Below the pieces are notes generated by a model. That model worked only from the letters and a program-made list of their open reading frames with translations, did not search any database and was not told the DNA's origin. Position numbers and translations under genes: made by a program. This document shows positions 54,351 to 64,000 of a DNA stretch of 64,000 nt, one piece after another. Source of the DNA: Meconema thalassinum (taxonomy: Eukaryota; Arthropoda; Insecta; Orthoptera; Tettigoniidae); the NCBI GenBank assembly GCA_946902985.2, contig OX336388.2, forward strand, positions 1,503,460,545 to 1,503,524,544, given 5' to 3'. The first letter of the stretch is position 1. Each line of letters opens with the position of its first letter.

Positions 54351-54360
54351 TTACCAAGTG

Positions 54361-54904
54361 TCTCTCGTGGCGAAAGCAACTGTGGACACGCGCCAGGGCC
54401 TGGAAAACTACCTTTTCTCTAATAATTTAAGAGTATATCGACGATGCATAATTATAACTTTTAGTCTAGGATGCTAACAACTTGACCACCGAAGCATTGG
54501 GAAGAAATTGCAATATTAAGGTACATAAACAACATAGCCTACACACTCAACTGTCAGTTAATGTTCTTCAACGTTTCCCTTCTTAAAAATTCCCCTCCTT
54601 TATAATTCTCCATCACGTGAAAACGCGCGATGTCTTGTGTTTTAAATATATCGATGCAATGGTGCTGCCATCTGTTGTTAGTTACTGGAACTATATGGGC
54701 GAGGTACTGCCATCTGTTTTCAGTTACTGGAACTGATGGCAGATATTAGCTCTTTTGACCACATGCTGTAATGCAAAGGTAAAACGGAAATAAAACGTAT
54801 TGAGAGGGAATGTAGAAATATGTATCTTTAACTGACATAAAACCTTACTAATATTCCTTGATAAAACAATATTTCAGTAGTAAAAAAATAAAAATACTGG
54901 CGGG
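54361..54904. other. no gene; short tandem repeat
   Basis: A ~46-bp unit occurs twice (about 54659-54752): TGCTGCCATCTGTTGTTAGT and TACTGCCATCTGTTTTCAGT, each with TACTGGAACT. Nothing else recognised. Confidence 0.5.
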
Positions 54905-54990
54905 AGGTGGGATCGAACCTGTGATTCTTGGATCCCCAGTCAATTGCCTTAACCAAACAGCTATTCACGCACTCTCGTCCAGCCGCAGAC
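54905..54990 (-). mobile_element. tRNA-like SINE head or tRNA pseudogene
   Basis: Minus strand AATAGCTGTTTGGTTAAGGC (A-box-like) and CACAGGTTCGATCCCACCTC (B box) at tRNA-like spacing, followed by an A/T-rich tail. No paired acceptor stem of 7 bp is evident, so a functional tRNA is unlikely. Confidence 0.5.
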
Positions 54991-55409
54991 GCAACCATTT
55001 ATTATCTTCAAAAGCCGGTATCTGAAGAAAATAATCCAATTCATTATCAATAAAATCAATATTGCAAATTCGTATATGTTCATACTGTTATTATATTTTA
55101 TTGTCAGAACTTGGTTAATGTATGTTTTCAATTACATGGAAGCTTATTAAATAACTTACATTTAAATGGACTTCTCACCGCCATTTTGTCATGAGCCCAG
55201 ACAGATTGTGCGCATGCGTGAGGGGAAAGAATTCTGCTATTTTCTATATTTATTTAAAAATATACCGTAATATATTAGTTTATTTTATAGACACTCTGCA
55301 AATCTACTGGCCAAGAGCTTACGTTAGAGTGCTCGACGAAGTAAATCGGTTCTGTCGTTCTCTCAAACTCGTGGTAACAAAAATCGCCTTAGTGTTTTAA
55401 ATATATAGA
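54991..55409. other. no gene seen
   Basis: AT-rich DNA without recognisable features. Confidence 0.4.
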
Positions 55410-56122
55410 TAACAGCGGCCAGAAAATAACTCTTCTTTAATCACACAATACGGTAAAATAACACAAGTCCCCCATTTTAAATACCTTGGTGAAATCATAC
55501 AGTCCTCGGGACTAAACCGAATCGCCAATGAACAAAGAATCACCAAAATACAGAAGGCCTACAAGCTAACGTGGGCTCACTACAACAAGAAGTGCATCTC
55601 GCTGGACGCAAAATTAAGGCACTATACAACGGTGATTCTTCCGGAAGCAACTTACGCAGCCGAAACAATGGTGATCGACGGTCATTCCAAAATTAAGGAT
55701 ATAGAAAAACAGGAAAGGAAAATTCTCAGAAAGATTTACGGGGCAGTTAATAATAACGGTATTTGGATGAAGAGACCTCAAAGCGAACTCTACCAAAAGA
55801 TCCACACGATAACGGAAGTAATCAGAAAACGCCGAGTACAGTTTTATACACACATTTACAGGATGGAAAATTTCAGAACACCGAATAAATTGCTCAACGT
55901 TATAACACGGAGTGGCTGACAGAGGTTCAGAGGGACCTACAACAGGTCAACATTGAAAATTTTGAGGACCGCACCGAGTGCAGGAATAAAATCAAAAATG
56001 TTAAGTTTGATCATAGACCATCTCGACAGCCTGGAAGAAAGTGGATAGCTGAGCGGAAGAAGGAGCACTCTGAGAGGATGAAGAGGTTTTGGGAACAGAA
56101 GCGGGAAAACGCCAGAAGATGA
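55410..56122 (+). pseudogene. LINE ORF2 C-terminal fragment
   Basis: Translation: ITQVPHFKYLGEIIQSSGLN, QKAYKLTWAHYNKKCISLDA, ILPEATYAAETM, KQERKILRKIYGAVNNNGIW, SELYQKIHTITEVIRKRRVQ, then after a frameshift at about 55917 TEVQRDLQQVNIENFEDRTE and WIAERKKEHSERMKRFWEQK to TGA. Same LINE group as 43930-44349. 5'-truncated; no poly(A) end found. Confidence 0.8.
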
Positions 56123-56321
56123 AATCATGTATTCAAGTTCAATTGCTCTACTAAAGGGGAACAATCGATTAAATAAAATAAATAATAATAACAGCATCGA
56201 GAACTAATGCGAAAGTACTGGGAGGATGTTAAAGCTCGATGCAACAAGAAGCTGTTGAAATAACGTGGTCATTAGATGGCTGAATCGAAAGAAGAAGGAG
56301 AAGAAGAATGTTAATATAATA

Positions 56322-57626
56322 CGAGGGAAGATCCAAAAGTGAGTTTCGTCATTTTATTTTGCACGAGCATTTGGTAGTCTACACCAGGTGACACAAACAA
56401 TCGCCACAAGAATCCACACCCGTGGCTGGTTCAACGACGGAAGGAGCGTCAGTGAAGGGGGAACGACGCATGCGCAGAATGCTGACGAGGAGAGAGGAGC
56501 AGCAGACTGGCGTGCCCGATATCATTCAAGTACAACTCACGAAGGCAGACAGTCCTGTACTGACAATGTGGTCGCCAATGGAAGTGCGTGCTGTTATCCG
56601 GTATCAATGGGCACGTGAGACTAGTGTCAGTCATCCATGACCTGCATACAGACCGTGTATGGTGAAGCGGTCATGTCTCGTCCAATGGACAGTCGCTGGT
56701 GTTGCATGTTCAGTGATAGACGGCAGAGTGTAGAGGATTAATATCGAAGTGGGCGTCCCTCCACATCCAAGAATGAAAACAACATTGCTCGAGTACAGGA
56801 CATGGTGTTAGCGAACAGGCGCATAACGGTGGGAGAAGTGATCCTGCCCGGGCCCATTACATGCTCCATGGACACCAATGCTGAGGTGGAGCAGGCTGTG
56901 CGACAATTCCTTGCATCCTAAAACACCGAGTTTTACAAGAGTGGTTCCTTCAAACTTATTGCACGCTGGTTGGTTGGTTCCTCAGTTTAGGGGCTGCGAC
57001 AACGCGATCATGTAGCCCCGTGTACTTTGTGTGTGTGTAGAATCTGTCTGATAACCGGTGTTAATTGTGATGACTGTATTAGTGTGTGTTATCTGTTTTC
57101 AATTGAAGTGAGGACTGCAGACATTGCATTTTTTCAAGTAGTTCCTACTTTTGCCGCCAAACGCCACCGTCGACGACTACTAGTTCAGAACTTGATTACC
57201 AGATGCCACCGCAGTCGGCTCCTGGCGACGAACGTCGGAACCTAAGAGCGTTTGTCGAATGTTTAACCCATATTATAATTTAGCTTCACACAGGTGTAAT
57301 TAGTGGAAGGTTCTTTAACATGCCATAAATCTATGACAGGGGACCGCCGACTTTACTTACCCTCCGAAGGAAGGCATACAGAGGGATTTTTATCGCTATT
57401 AAAAAATCCGACGACTTCGGCCGGGTTTGAACCCGCGATCTTGGGCATAGAAGCTCAGCATGCTACCAACTACGCCACCGAAGTCGCTTATTGCACACTG
57501 CGGCAAGTGTCTCAATGTCGATGACGACGACTATGTCGAAAAATAGTGCAAGGTGAATAGTTCATGGTGCCATGGTGTATGTCAGTTGGGCAACAAAGGG
57601 TCCCTGGATAATAATGACGTCCCTCG
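56322..57626 (+). mobile_element. mariner element, deleted, with SINE inside
   Basis: Ends CGAGGGA and TCCCTCG flanked by TA on both sides (56320-56321 and 57627-57628). Without the SINE and one duplication copy it is ~770 bp, against ~1.3 kb for complete mariners. N-terminal transposase: VMSRPMDSRWCCMFSDRRQS with GRPSTSKNENNIARVQDMVL and ANRRITVGEV (about 56655-56840, one stop). C-terminal: EFYKSGSFKLIARW (about 56925-56965) and a CLNVD...YVEK end near 57509-57545. The DD(34)D core is deleted. Confidence 0.85.
56968..57486 (-). mobile_element. full-length SINE F1 inside mariner
   Basis: Duplication CTTATTGCAC(G/A)CT at 56955-56967 and 57487-57499. Minus strand: head GGTGGCGTAGTTGGTAGCAT and GCGGGTTCAAACCC, body, shared 3' domain and CCAACCAACC tail at the left. 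It splits the mariner C-terminal codons. Confidence 0.92.
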
Positions 57627-57628
57627 TA

Positions 57629-57845
57629 ATGCTGTTATTGACTTAACAGCCTTTTTAACTACCGAGGCTTCTAGAGACGCCGGGGGGCCGGAATTTTGCC
57701 AGTCAATTTCCTGACATAGCTCTCTTGCATTTGCGCACCCTCAAATGCCACCTGACTGCGCCAGGATTCAAACCTGTAACCTTGGGCACAGTCGCCGAGA
57801 TCATTACCGCTGCGACACGCAGCCAGTCACTAACGATTATGCAGC
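57629..57845 (-). mobile_element. tRNA-derived SINE F6
   Basis: Minus-strand head GTCGCAGCGGTAATGATCTC and ACAGGTTTGAATCCTGG (B box), body GTCAGGAAATTGACTGGCAA and CCGGCGTCTCTAGAAGCCTC, end GTTAAGTCAATAACAGCAT next to the mariner end. No clear duplication. Confidence 0.7.
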
Positions 57846-57969
57846 GTGCACTACGTTGAATTGACCGTCGATACTCCCGAGTTACAAAATGTCCTTTGAG
57901 AATGAATAGAAAAACTGACAACCACTAGACCCTTCATATTCATTGAAATGTAACGGTAGCTCCTGCTTT

Positions 57970-58325
57970 TACAAGACTACCTCGTGGTGTAGTATTCCTG
58001 GCATTCGTTTCATAGGTCCGTGTTCGATTAATTCTGGTCTGAGGGCTGAACGGGGTATACCCAGTCTTGTGAAGCAAAACTAAGAAGAGGTGGGTTCGAT
58101 TCCTACCTCAGTCAAACTGGAAGTGGTTTGCCATGGTTTCCCACTTTTACTCCAAGGCAAATGGCGATATAGTTCCTAACCTAACTAAGGCCATGGCTGC
58201 CTCCTTCTCAATCCTCACCTTAATTACAAATACACAAATTACTTCAGGCACCACAACAACACAGGTTATCATACAAATTCCAAGTACACGGGGCTTAATG
58301 ACCGCAAAGCCTATCAAATGAAACA
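57970..58325 (+). mobile_element. SINE F3, copy 5
   Basis: Head partly deleted (CGTGTTCGATTAATTCTGG joins the B-box region directly to the body), body GAAGAGGTGGGTTCGATTCC, 3' domain ACAACACAGGTTATCATACA and AAGTACACGGGGCTTAATGA. Confidence 0.8.
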
Positions 58326-58329
58326 ACAA

Positions 58330-58919
58330 CTTTTTACGAGAATTGCATCAACCCCGAGAGATCGATATGAAAACTCTGGCAGGAGTGAGAAATTTAGCCA
58401 GTAGGCCTATGCACCGTTTGAATCTCTAGTTACTGTCTTGTATTTTTTAGCAATCATGTTTACTTCTCTTCAAAATTGATTCCATTCTTTGTTCCCGGGA
58501 AAGGACTTACAGACACCCATTGTATCCAATTGACGGCAGTTTGCGCGACGTGTGCTGAATTAGGTCGAATCGTCTCTCACTGCTCCCTGGTGGCGACTTG
58601 CGACAAAAACACTCGTTTGAAGATCGACAAGGACTGATAGGTAGCGTGGGAAATACGACAAGGGCTGGAAGAGAAGTGGAGTGATGTGACGAGACAAGGT
58701 CCTCCAGGTTCATCCCTGTCTCCTCCATTTATGCTCACTCAAATAAAGATTGAGCTTAACGTAAGGCATTAAATTGGTCTATTGTGAGCTTGAATTGATT
58801 ACGTTTCGTCAATCTATTGCCCAGAATAATACAATAACCTTAGCTGAACTCTTTCAGGAACGTGTGATCTGCATTGCATGAAGAAACTTACAAAATGCTA
58901 TATGCTCATTTCTTTCGTC
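58330..58919. other. no gene seen
   Basis: No recognisable feature. Confidence 0.4.
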
Positions 58920-58927
58920 ACCATAGG

Positions 58928-59894
58928 TAAAGCCCTGCGCGGATGAGGACATCCGCGGATAAATTCGTGGATATCCTCAAAGTTTATCGCCATGCAGATA
59001 TAGTTTGCATGGCTCTGTGGATAGCGGATAAGTGGCGGGTAATGTTTGGAGTAAATCACAATCCGAACTTGTTGAATATCATTTCTAAAACCCGGATGTT
59101 TTTGACATATCATACATTACCGTTATGTTTTTCTCATGATAAATGTAAAACGATGATTTGCGGTAATCTCATTCAAATTATGCTTGCCACGATGGGTGAG
59201 TGGTCAACGTGTCGGTCTACTAACCTCAAGCTTGCAGGTTCGCTCCTGGCCGTTGTAAGTAATTTTTGAAAGGCGGCAAAAATTACGACACCATGTCATA
59301 CGATTTTGGCATGTCAAAGAATCCATTTGAATTCAGTAGGCCGTGTTCATAATGGCAAAATAAATCTCGGAGTTTCCGCCAACACAAAGTTCCTCATTTC
59401 TCTACTAGAAAGCGCTATAGTGTTCAAGGAGCTTAGATATCTAACCTCATTGGCTTTCAGAGTGCTTCATGGAACAATGAAATTCGACATGCAAGCTACC
59501 CTTTGTGTGTCAAATAACAAAGCTTTCACCCGGCTTTCGAGGCCATACGATATCATTAGACTACTATTATTATTATATTATTCAAATTATGTCAAGCACA
59601 ATTAACACTAACATTAACTGAAAAGGGTTGCAATTCTAGCTGTATACCATTCATTTTAAACAAAGCACATAACATAGCCTACAAAGCCTAAGGGAAGGAT
59701 TTTCTCTTCAAATGTCTAAATGTGTTGCTTTAATATTTTATCTAATCAAAAGTTTTATTGTAATGCCAGTAGATTCAGATAACAAACGTGCGTATGCGGG
59801 GCGGATGTGGATACCAGTCGTGCAGATACGGGGCGGATGCGGATAACATCCGTGCGGATGCGGATAACGTTTCGTTTATCCGTGCAGGGCTCCA
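58928..59894. mobile_element. hAT MITE with 8-bp TSD and SINE inside
   Basis: Ends TAAAGCCCTGCGCGGAT and (complement of right) TGGAGCCCTGCACGGAT, flanked by ACCATAGG (58920-58927) and ACTATAGG (59895-59902). Subterminal GCGGAT/ATCCGC words recur many times near both ends, as in hAT transposase-binding arrays. No transposase. About 560 bp once the SINE is removed. Confidence 0.85.
59182..59579 (+). mobile_element. SINE F2, copy 3 (398 bp)
   Basis: Perfect 11-bp duplication ATTCAAATTAT at 59171-59181 and 59580-59590, inside the hAT MITE. Same head, body and ATT-rich end as copies 1 and 2. Confidence 0.93.
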
Positions 59895-59902
59895 ACTATA
59901 GG

Positions 59903-60390
59903 CTCCATATTTTAATGTCGTGAAAGCTCCTCTCACGAGGGGAGCCTGCCAACTGTAACAACCCGATTTACCAGAAACTTCGCTCAATGAAATGAGGGTC
60001 GAAATTAGCGAACAAATGTATCAGCAAATGTTTCCGCAAAAAAGACGGTCAAAATGTGTCCGGCGTGCTTTACGTGCCAAAAATGGTATATTTTCTAAAC
60101 GCTTGACCATCCGGAGCTCCCACGTCTGTCACTTTCATATCTGATAAAGTCATGAATATTCCATAAATTTGGGCGAGCTCGGCGATGACGAGTTGGCGAG
60201 GTCCCCTTGTTCGTCATTCTATTTACCCCCCGCACGCAGCACTAGCCTCATCCAACTTAGACAGCTTTCCCGCATTTGCTTCTGGATCGGTGCAGTTCCA
60301 AAACGTTTCCGAATATCATCATTTGAAACATGATCCAGGTTAGTGATGCCACCCGTCCTCCTAAGCATCTTCGTCTCCATGACGCTTAGT
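59903..60390. other. no gene; possible LINE debris
   Basis: About 60219-60437 on the minus strand reads GRRLSVMETKMLRRTGGITN and LDHVSNDDIRKRFGTAPIQK, like the C-terminal part of a LINE ORF2 (METKMLRW..G.TR.D...N..IR..), cut by the SINE at 60411. Nothing else seen. Confidence 0.5.
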
Positions 60391-60410
60391 CGACGTCCCA
60401 CCTCCTTCAT
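60219..60410 (-). pseudogene. LINE ORF2 C-terminal remnant
   Basis: METKMLRRTGGITNLDHVSN resembles the ETKMLRWM.G.TR.DRI.N box of LINE ORF2 proteins. About 60 residues remain. The upstream part is replaced by SINE F1 (60411-60785). Confidence 0.6.
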
Positions 60411-60785
60411 AAGGGGAAGTAAAGCCGGCGGTCCCATGTCATAGATGTATGGGATGTAAAAGAACCTTCCACGAATTACACTTGTGTGAAGCTAAATTAT
60501 ATGTTAAATTTGACTAACGCTCTTTGTTTCCAACGTTCGTCCCAGGAGCCGACTGCAGTGGTATATAGTAACCAAGTTCAGAACTAGTTGTCGTTGACGG
60601 TGGCGTTTGGTAGCAAAAGTAGGAACTACTTGAAAATTGAATGTCTGTAGTCCTTACTTGAATTACAAAACAGATAACACACACTAATACAGCCATCACT
60701 ATCAACACCGGTTATCTGACACACCCAAAGTACACGTGGCTACATGACCGCGTTGTCGCAGCTCCTAAACTGAGGAACCAACCAA
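60411..60785 (+). mobile_element. 5'-truncated SINE F1 (375 bp)
   Basis: Duplication CCACCTCCTTC(A/G)T at 60398-60410 and 60786-60798. Starts within the body at AAGGGGAAGTAAAGCCGGCG, lacks the tRNA head, and retains the shared 3' domain and AACCAACCAACC tail. Truncation with intact duplication shows LINE-type insertion. Confidence 0.92.
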
Positions 60786-60798
60786 CCACCTCCTTCGT

Positions 60799-62515
60799 AG
60801 CTGTTCAACACTCGGTGCCATTGAGAGTGACAGGACGGATGGCAGTTCCAGATATCTTGGATTTAAGGTGGCAAGTGATGCCTGTTGATGAACCCATTGC
60901 CATATATATAATCAAATAATTAATTACAATGTGGGATTATTCTAACAAAGTTCTTTTCATTACGCATAACTTAATTAAAATATATTTCCCACTGATTAAG
61001 TAGTCACATTGAGATTTAAATACTAGACTAGTATATGATAGAGCAAAACTCTCTTCTGTATGTTAATTATGAATGGGGAAAGCAAAGTTTGCTTAGCTGT
61101 GATAATGCAAGTTGAAAACACAAAGGGAGGTTTTGAAACAGTCCCTATGTTATTACACTCGTTAGAACTTATAATCAGGGTCAACACACAACGGACACAG
61201 GCCGTTCAACATGGACCACAGCAAGGACAGGGAATTAAATGTGCATATTAAAAGAGGCAACAGCCGACACTTTATAGCGATGGCATTTCCATACCATAGG
61301 TTTAATTAGAACTAGTGAATTTTCGTCTTTATGTGGACGAAATGAATGACTACATGGATTGCACTGTTTGACCTTTACACGACCTAATACTTTAGTTTAA
61401 ACCCTTTATTTGTCATCATTGTGATCTTGAAAATCCAGTTCTTGGAATCTATGAAGTGAATTAAATTGAATCACTTATTGGAAAACGTGACGTGCTCCAT
61501 TAAAAATATATTTCTGCGTTTGTTTTAGCCAAGCGTCCTTCTCTTCCCTTCATACATCATATTTCATTACAAACTCTTATTCGTGACGCTTCCTTCATGT
61601 AAAATAGCAGCTCCGACTCAGTAGTTTAGTTGAAACGTCAATATGCGTCATATTTACTTTTCTTTAAACCAACTCAGCTTTGAGTTTGTACTCGAGATGA
61701 GTATGTAAGTCTAATATCGAGTTTCTAAAAATCTTTGATGTTCACAGTTCACAAAATTGATGATAAAGAGATCACACGTTTCAGCAATTTGTGGACATAG
61801 TACCATGAGAAACAAGTCTTGTCAGGCAGATGATTTGGGAAAAGTTATCAAAGAATCAGTAAGTAACTTCTATATCACCAACAATAAAGATATTAGCTAT
61901 ACAACATAGAACCCTGGTAAACTAACGTTACTGTCTTTCATAGATGGAACTATTACTAGCACGTGTAGCAAGTCAAGGATTGATTTTGCCATCGTTTCTT
62001 TTCTGCATATTTAAACAAAATTACACAAAATGTTATATATCATGAAAGAAATGATGGACTACATAGCAGCAGAGGCAAAATAATATGACTCTGAAATCAT
62101 AAACTGACCCTCCACAGGAAGATAAATCACCCGAAGATGACGTCTAGTCACGAAGATAGTGAAGACGGAACATCTTGGTGATTAAACAATGTTTACCTTT
62201 CCGTTTTGTCATAGGCTCCCCTTAGCCATGTTTCATATTGATACATAATGTCATATTTTTCTTTTAGACATCCAAAAGAATACAGAACTATCACATATCA
62301 TCATTAACACTTGCATTTGCACATTGTAACAGTGAAACTGAGAAGATTTTTTAATTTCACGCAATGAATAGTTTTCACGCCTCACGTAAAATGAGTCTGC
62401 TACCTTTATTTCAAATGAACAATTCAAATATATGACAAGTGTACTATAAAGCAATTGACACACACTGTATCTGGAATCTTCTTCTTGTTCCTGGCGCATC
62501 CTTTGATCACTTCTA
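60799..62515. other. no gene seen
   Basis: The longest non-repetitive-looking stretch of the window, AT-rich. A 63-codon ORF at 61060-61251 has no recognisable motif. Could contain introns or regulatory DNA of a distant gene; nothing supports that directly. Confidence 0.4.
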
Positions 62516-62539
62516 AAAAAAAAAAAAAAAAAAAAAAAA
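62516..62539 (+). repeat. poly(A) tract, 24 bp
   Basis: A24 followed by GATTGG. It could mark the end of a retroposed sequence lying to its left, but no duplication or source transcript was recognised. Confidence 0.85.
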
Positions 62540-62592
62540 GATTGGAAGGGATCAATATTCTGATTCACGATTTGACAAAATAATATAAACTA

Positions 62593-63021
62593 AACTAGCA
62601 GAAGTACCCGCTCTTCGAACGCTCTTCGGTATTAATAACCAGACGTTATCAATTGAGCTACTGTTGCAATGGTTAGGGGCTTGTCATTCCTTCACAAGTT
62701 TATCAGAACGAAGTTAGTTTTCTGGGTATATCACATACACTGATAATTTAAGGGCCTTAAAATGTGGTTTTCGGAGACCCTTTATAGACTCCCTACTTTT
62801 GTGTCACACATTGAGAAGCGCAACATATGCTTTGGTCGTCTTTCTAGGATAATTTTTATTTTTTGCCTATTTTAGCATGTATTTGGAGTAGTTTTTCCGT
62901 ATATCCACCATTCTACTGTATGAAAAGTACGGTGAAGAGTTTTATAACTGATTGCTGAATTGACTCAATACCTAATTTGACGATGCTCCAAGCACTCGAA
63001 CACGAGTTATAGGCGTATATA
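62593..63021 (-). mobile_element. Helitron-type non-autonomous repeat, copy 2
   Basis: Begins CTAGCAGAAGTACCCGCTCT and matches 42857-43290 for ~430 bp, ending GGCGTATATAAACA. Immediately after it, a second CTAG-type end starts at 63025. Confidence 0.65.
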
Positions 63022-63024
63022 AAC

Positions 63025-64000
63025 ACTAGCAGGTACCCGCGGCTTCGCTCGTGTCATAGTTGTATCATATTGTCATTCAATTAAATGCAGGTTTAATCCC
63101 GTTAACACCCCTTTAGAACCTGAATAATCAAAAATCCCTCCTTAGTAGACGTTTTCGGCACACAACAAACATATCCCCAAGATGTCATTCTTCTAACTTT
63201 AATAGTTTTGGTTGGTCGATGAGAGTGAATATCCAAAAAACCTTCCTTAGTGGACGTTTTTCTTCCAGAATTTCACCCCTCCCCATGGGCCCTTTAAATT
63301 GGATTTATGAAAAAACGATCGAACGCCTATATATTTATTTATTTATTTATTTATTTATTTATTTTCAAGCTGATTGTTTTCCTCTGAGTTTCAAACTCCT
63401 CGCCTATGTCGTTTAAGAGATACTTGCTCCGTTAGGAATCCTTCAAACCCCAATTTTCACCCCTTCCACCTCATAATATACCCCACATCGAAAAACCCTC
63501 AGACACGTGTCTTCTTATTCTTAATGATGAGTTTATATGCCGAGTATCACATCCCCCAATGAAACCAAACGGGAGATATTGTTATTCAATGAAATGCAGG
63601 TCTTCTCCCTTAACACCCCTTTAGAACCTGAATATCCAAAAATCCTTCCTCAGTGGACATTTTTGACATACAACGAACATATCCCCAAATTGTGATGTTG
63701 CTAACTTCAATAATTTTGGCTAGGCGATGATGAGTGAGTGAATGAGTCAGGACATTTTCTTTAATTTATTTTTCAGAATTTCACCCCTCCCCATGAAACC
63801 CTTAAATTGGATTTATGAAAAAAAAAATGTATAACACCTATTTACTTATTTTTAGCAGTTCTTTCCCTGAGTTTGATGAGTGGGTGAGTCTGTCAATCAG
63901 TTAGGACACTTTCTTTCCTGTTTTTTCTCCTCAGAATTTCACCCCTGCCCATGGGCCCCTTAAATTGGATTTGTGAAAAAACGGTCAGACACCTATTTAC
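63025..64000 (-). mobile_element. Helitron-like 3' end with ~520-bp tandem repeats
   Basis: Plus strand CTAGCAGGTACCCGCGGCTT is, on the minus strand, a CGAAGCCGCGGGTACCTGCTAG end. Two tandem units follow (about 63075 and 63592): AACACCCCTTTAGAACCTGA, CATATCCCCAA, CAGAATTTCACCCCTCCCCA, TAAATTGGATTTATGAAAAA. The second continues to the window edge, where a third CAGAATTTCACCCCT occurs at about 63934. An ATTT microsatellite lies at 63333-63365. Confidence 0.6.

Larger units (their letters stand above)
51970..54360. repeat. ~1.2-kb tandem segmental duplication
   Basis: Unit 1 (about 51970-53155) and unit 2 (about 53235-54360) share, in order, the Helitron N-terminal end (TTGTTGCAGC 51974/53237), ATAACACTATAGTG (52271/53460), TCTCAAGTTGGTTG (about 52452/53628), GAATCACTTCGC (52671/53836) and an F3 SINE (about 52820/53995). 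Unit 2 Helitron coding (minus, 53392-53200) reads QYSVRSLTIKCKHLSTLYFS. Because the SINE is in both at the same place, the duplication followed SINE insertion. Confidence 0.85.

Noticed and set aside
61060..61251. 63-aa ORF as a host gene
   Set aside because: No recognisable domain, no splice or promoter context; ORFs this short are expected by chance.

Overview
The window looks like repeat-dominated, gene-poor DNA from a large arthropod genome, most likely an insect. It is AT-rich and full of microsatellites. Every long open frame belongs to a eukaryotic transposable element: Ty3/gypsy, Penelope, RTE-like and other LINEs, hAT, mariner and Helitron. I found no convincing host protein-coding gene, no ordinary tRNA gene, no bacterial operon and no CRISPR array. 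The insect assignment is inference from the mix of element families; the species cannot be read from the sequence.

Layout. 1-3391: 3' part of a Ty3/gypsy pol with one in-frame stop just before the YVDD box, followed by a long non-coding stretch (to about 7150) that may hold its LTR. 8085-14090: mosaic of old repeats, including a decayed minisatellite split by a LINE end, a 52-copy CAC tract, a Helitron-type 3' end, a 5S-rRNA-derived SINE, a hAT MITE with a perfect 8-bp target duplication (12460-13201) and LINE debris. 14343-17535: a complete Penelope-like element on the minus strand with a 12-bp target duplication, one long frame broken by only two stops, a 20-bp-arm hairpin exactly at its 5' end and a hammerhead-like motif near its 3' end. 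17950-18775 and 29150-30174: complementary pieces of one BED/CGGBP1-like hAT transposase family. 22480-27565: inverted and direct copies of shared repeat blocks, including a 3.8-kb composite with about 700-bp inverted ends.

27567-41233 is a nest. An old LINE (30175-30388 and 40194-40735) was split by a young LTR retrotransposon (30389-40147). The 3' LTR of that element was split by an almost full-length RTE-like LINE (36633-39952, minus), which was in turn hit by a tRNA-type SINE (37027-37223). The inner two insertions have clear target duplications; the LTR element has an unexpected 44-bp one. The LTR element has lost most of RT, all of RNase H and the integrase core, so it must have moved in trans or lost them after insertion.

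40854-64000: tRNA-derived SINEs of several families, many with intact target duplications, Helitron fragments (coding remnants at 51334-52240 and CTAG/hairpin ends at several sites), a 1.2-kb tandem duplication carrying Helitron and SINE sequence, LINE tails, a deleted mariner with both ends and a SINE inside, and a second hAT MITE (58928-59894) with a SINE inside. Two SINE families with different tRNA heads share a roughly 120-bp 3' domain. The window is best read as an insertion stratigraphy in which each nested copy dates the one around it.
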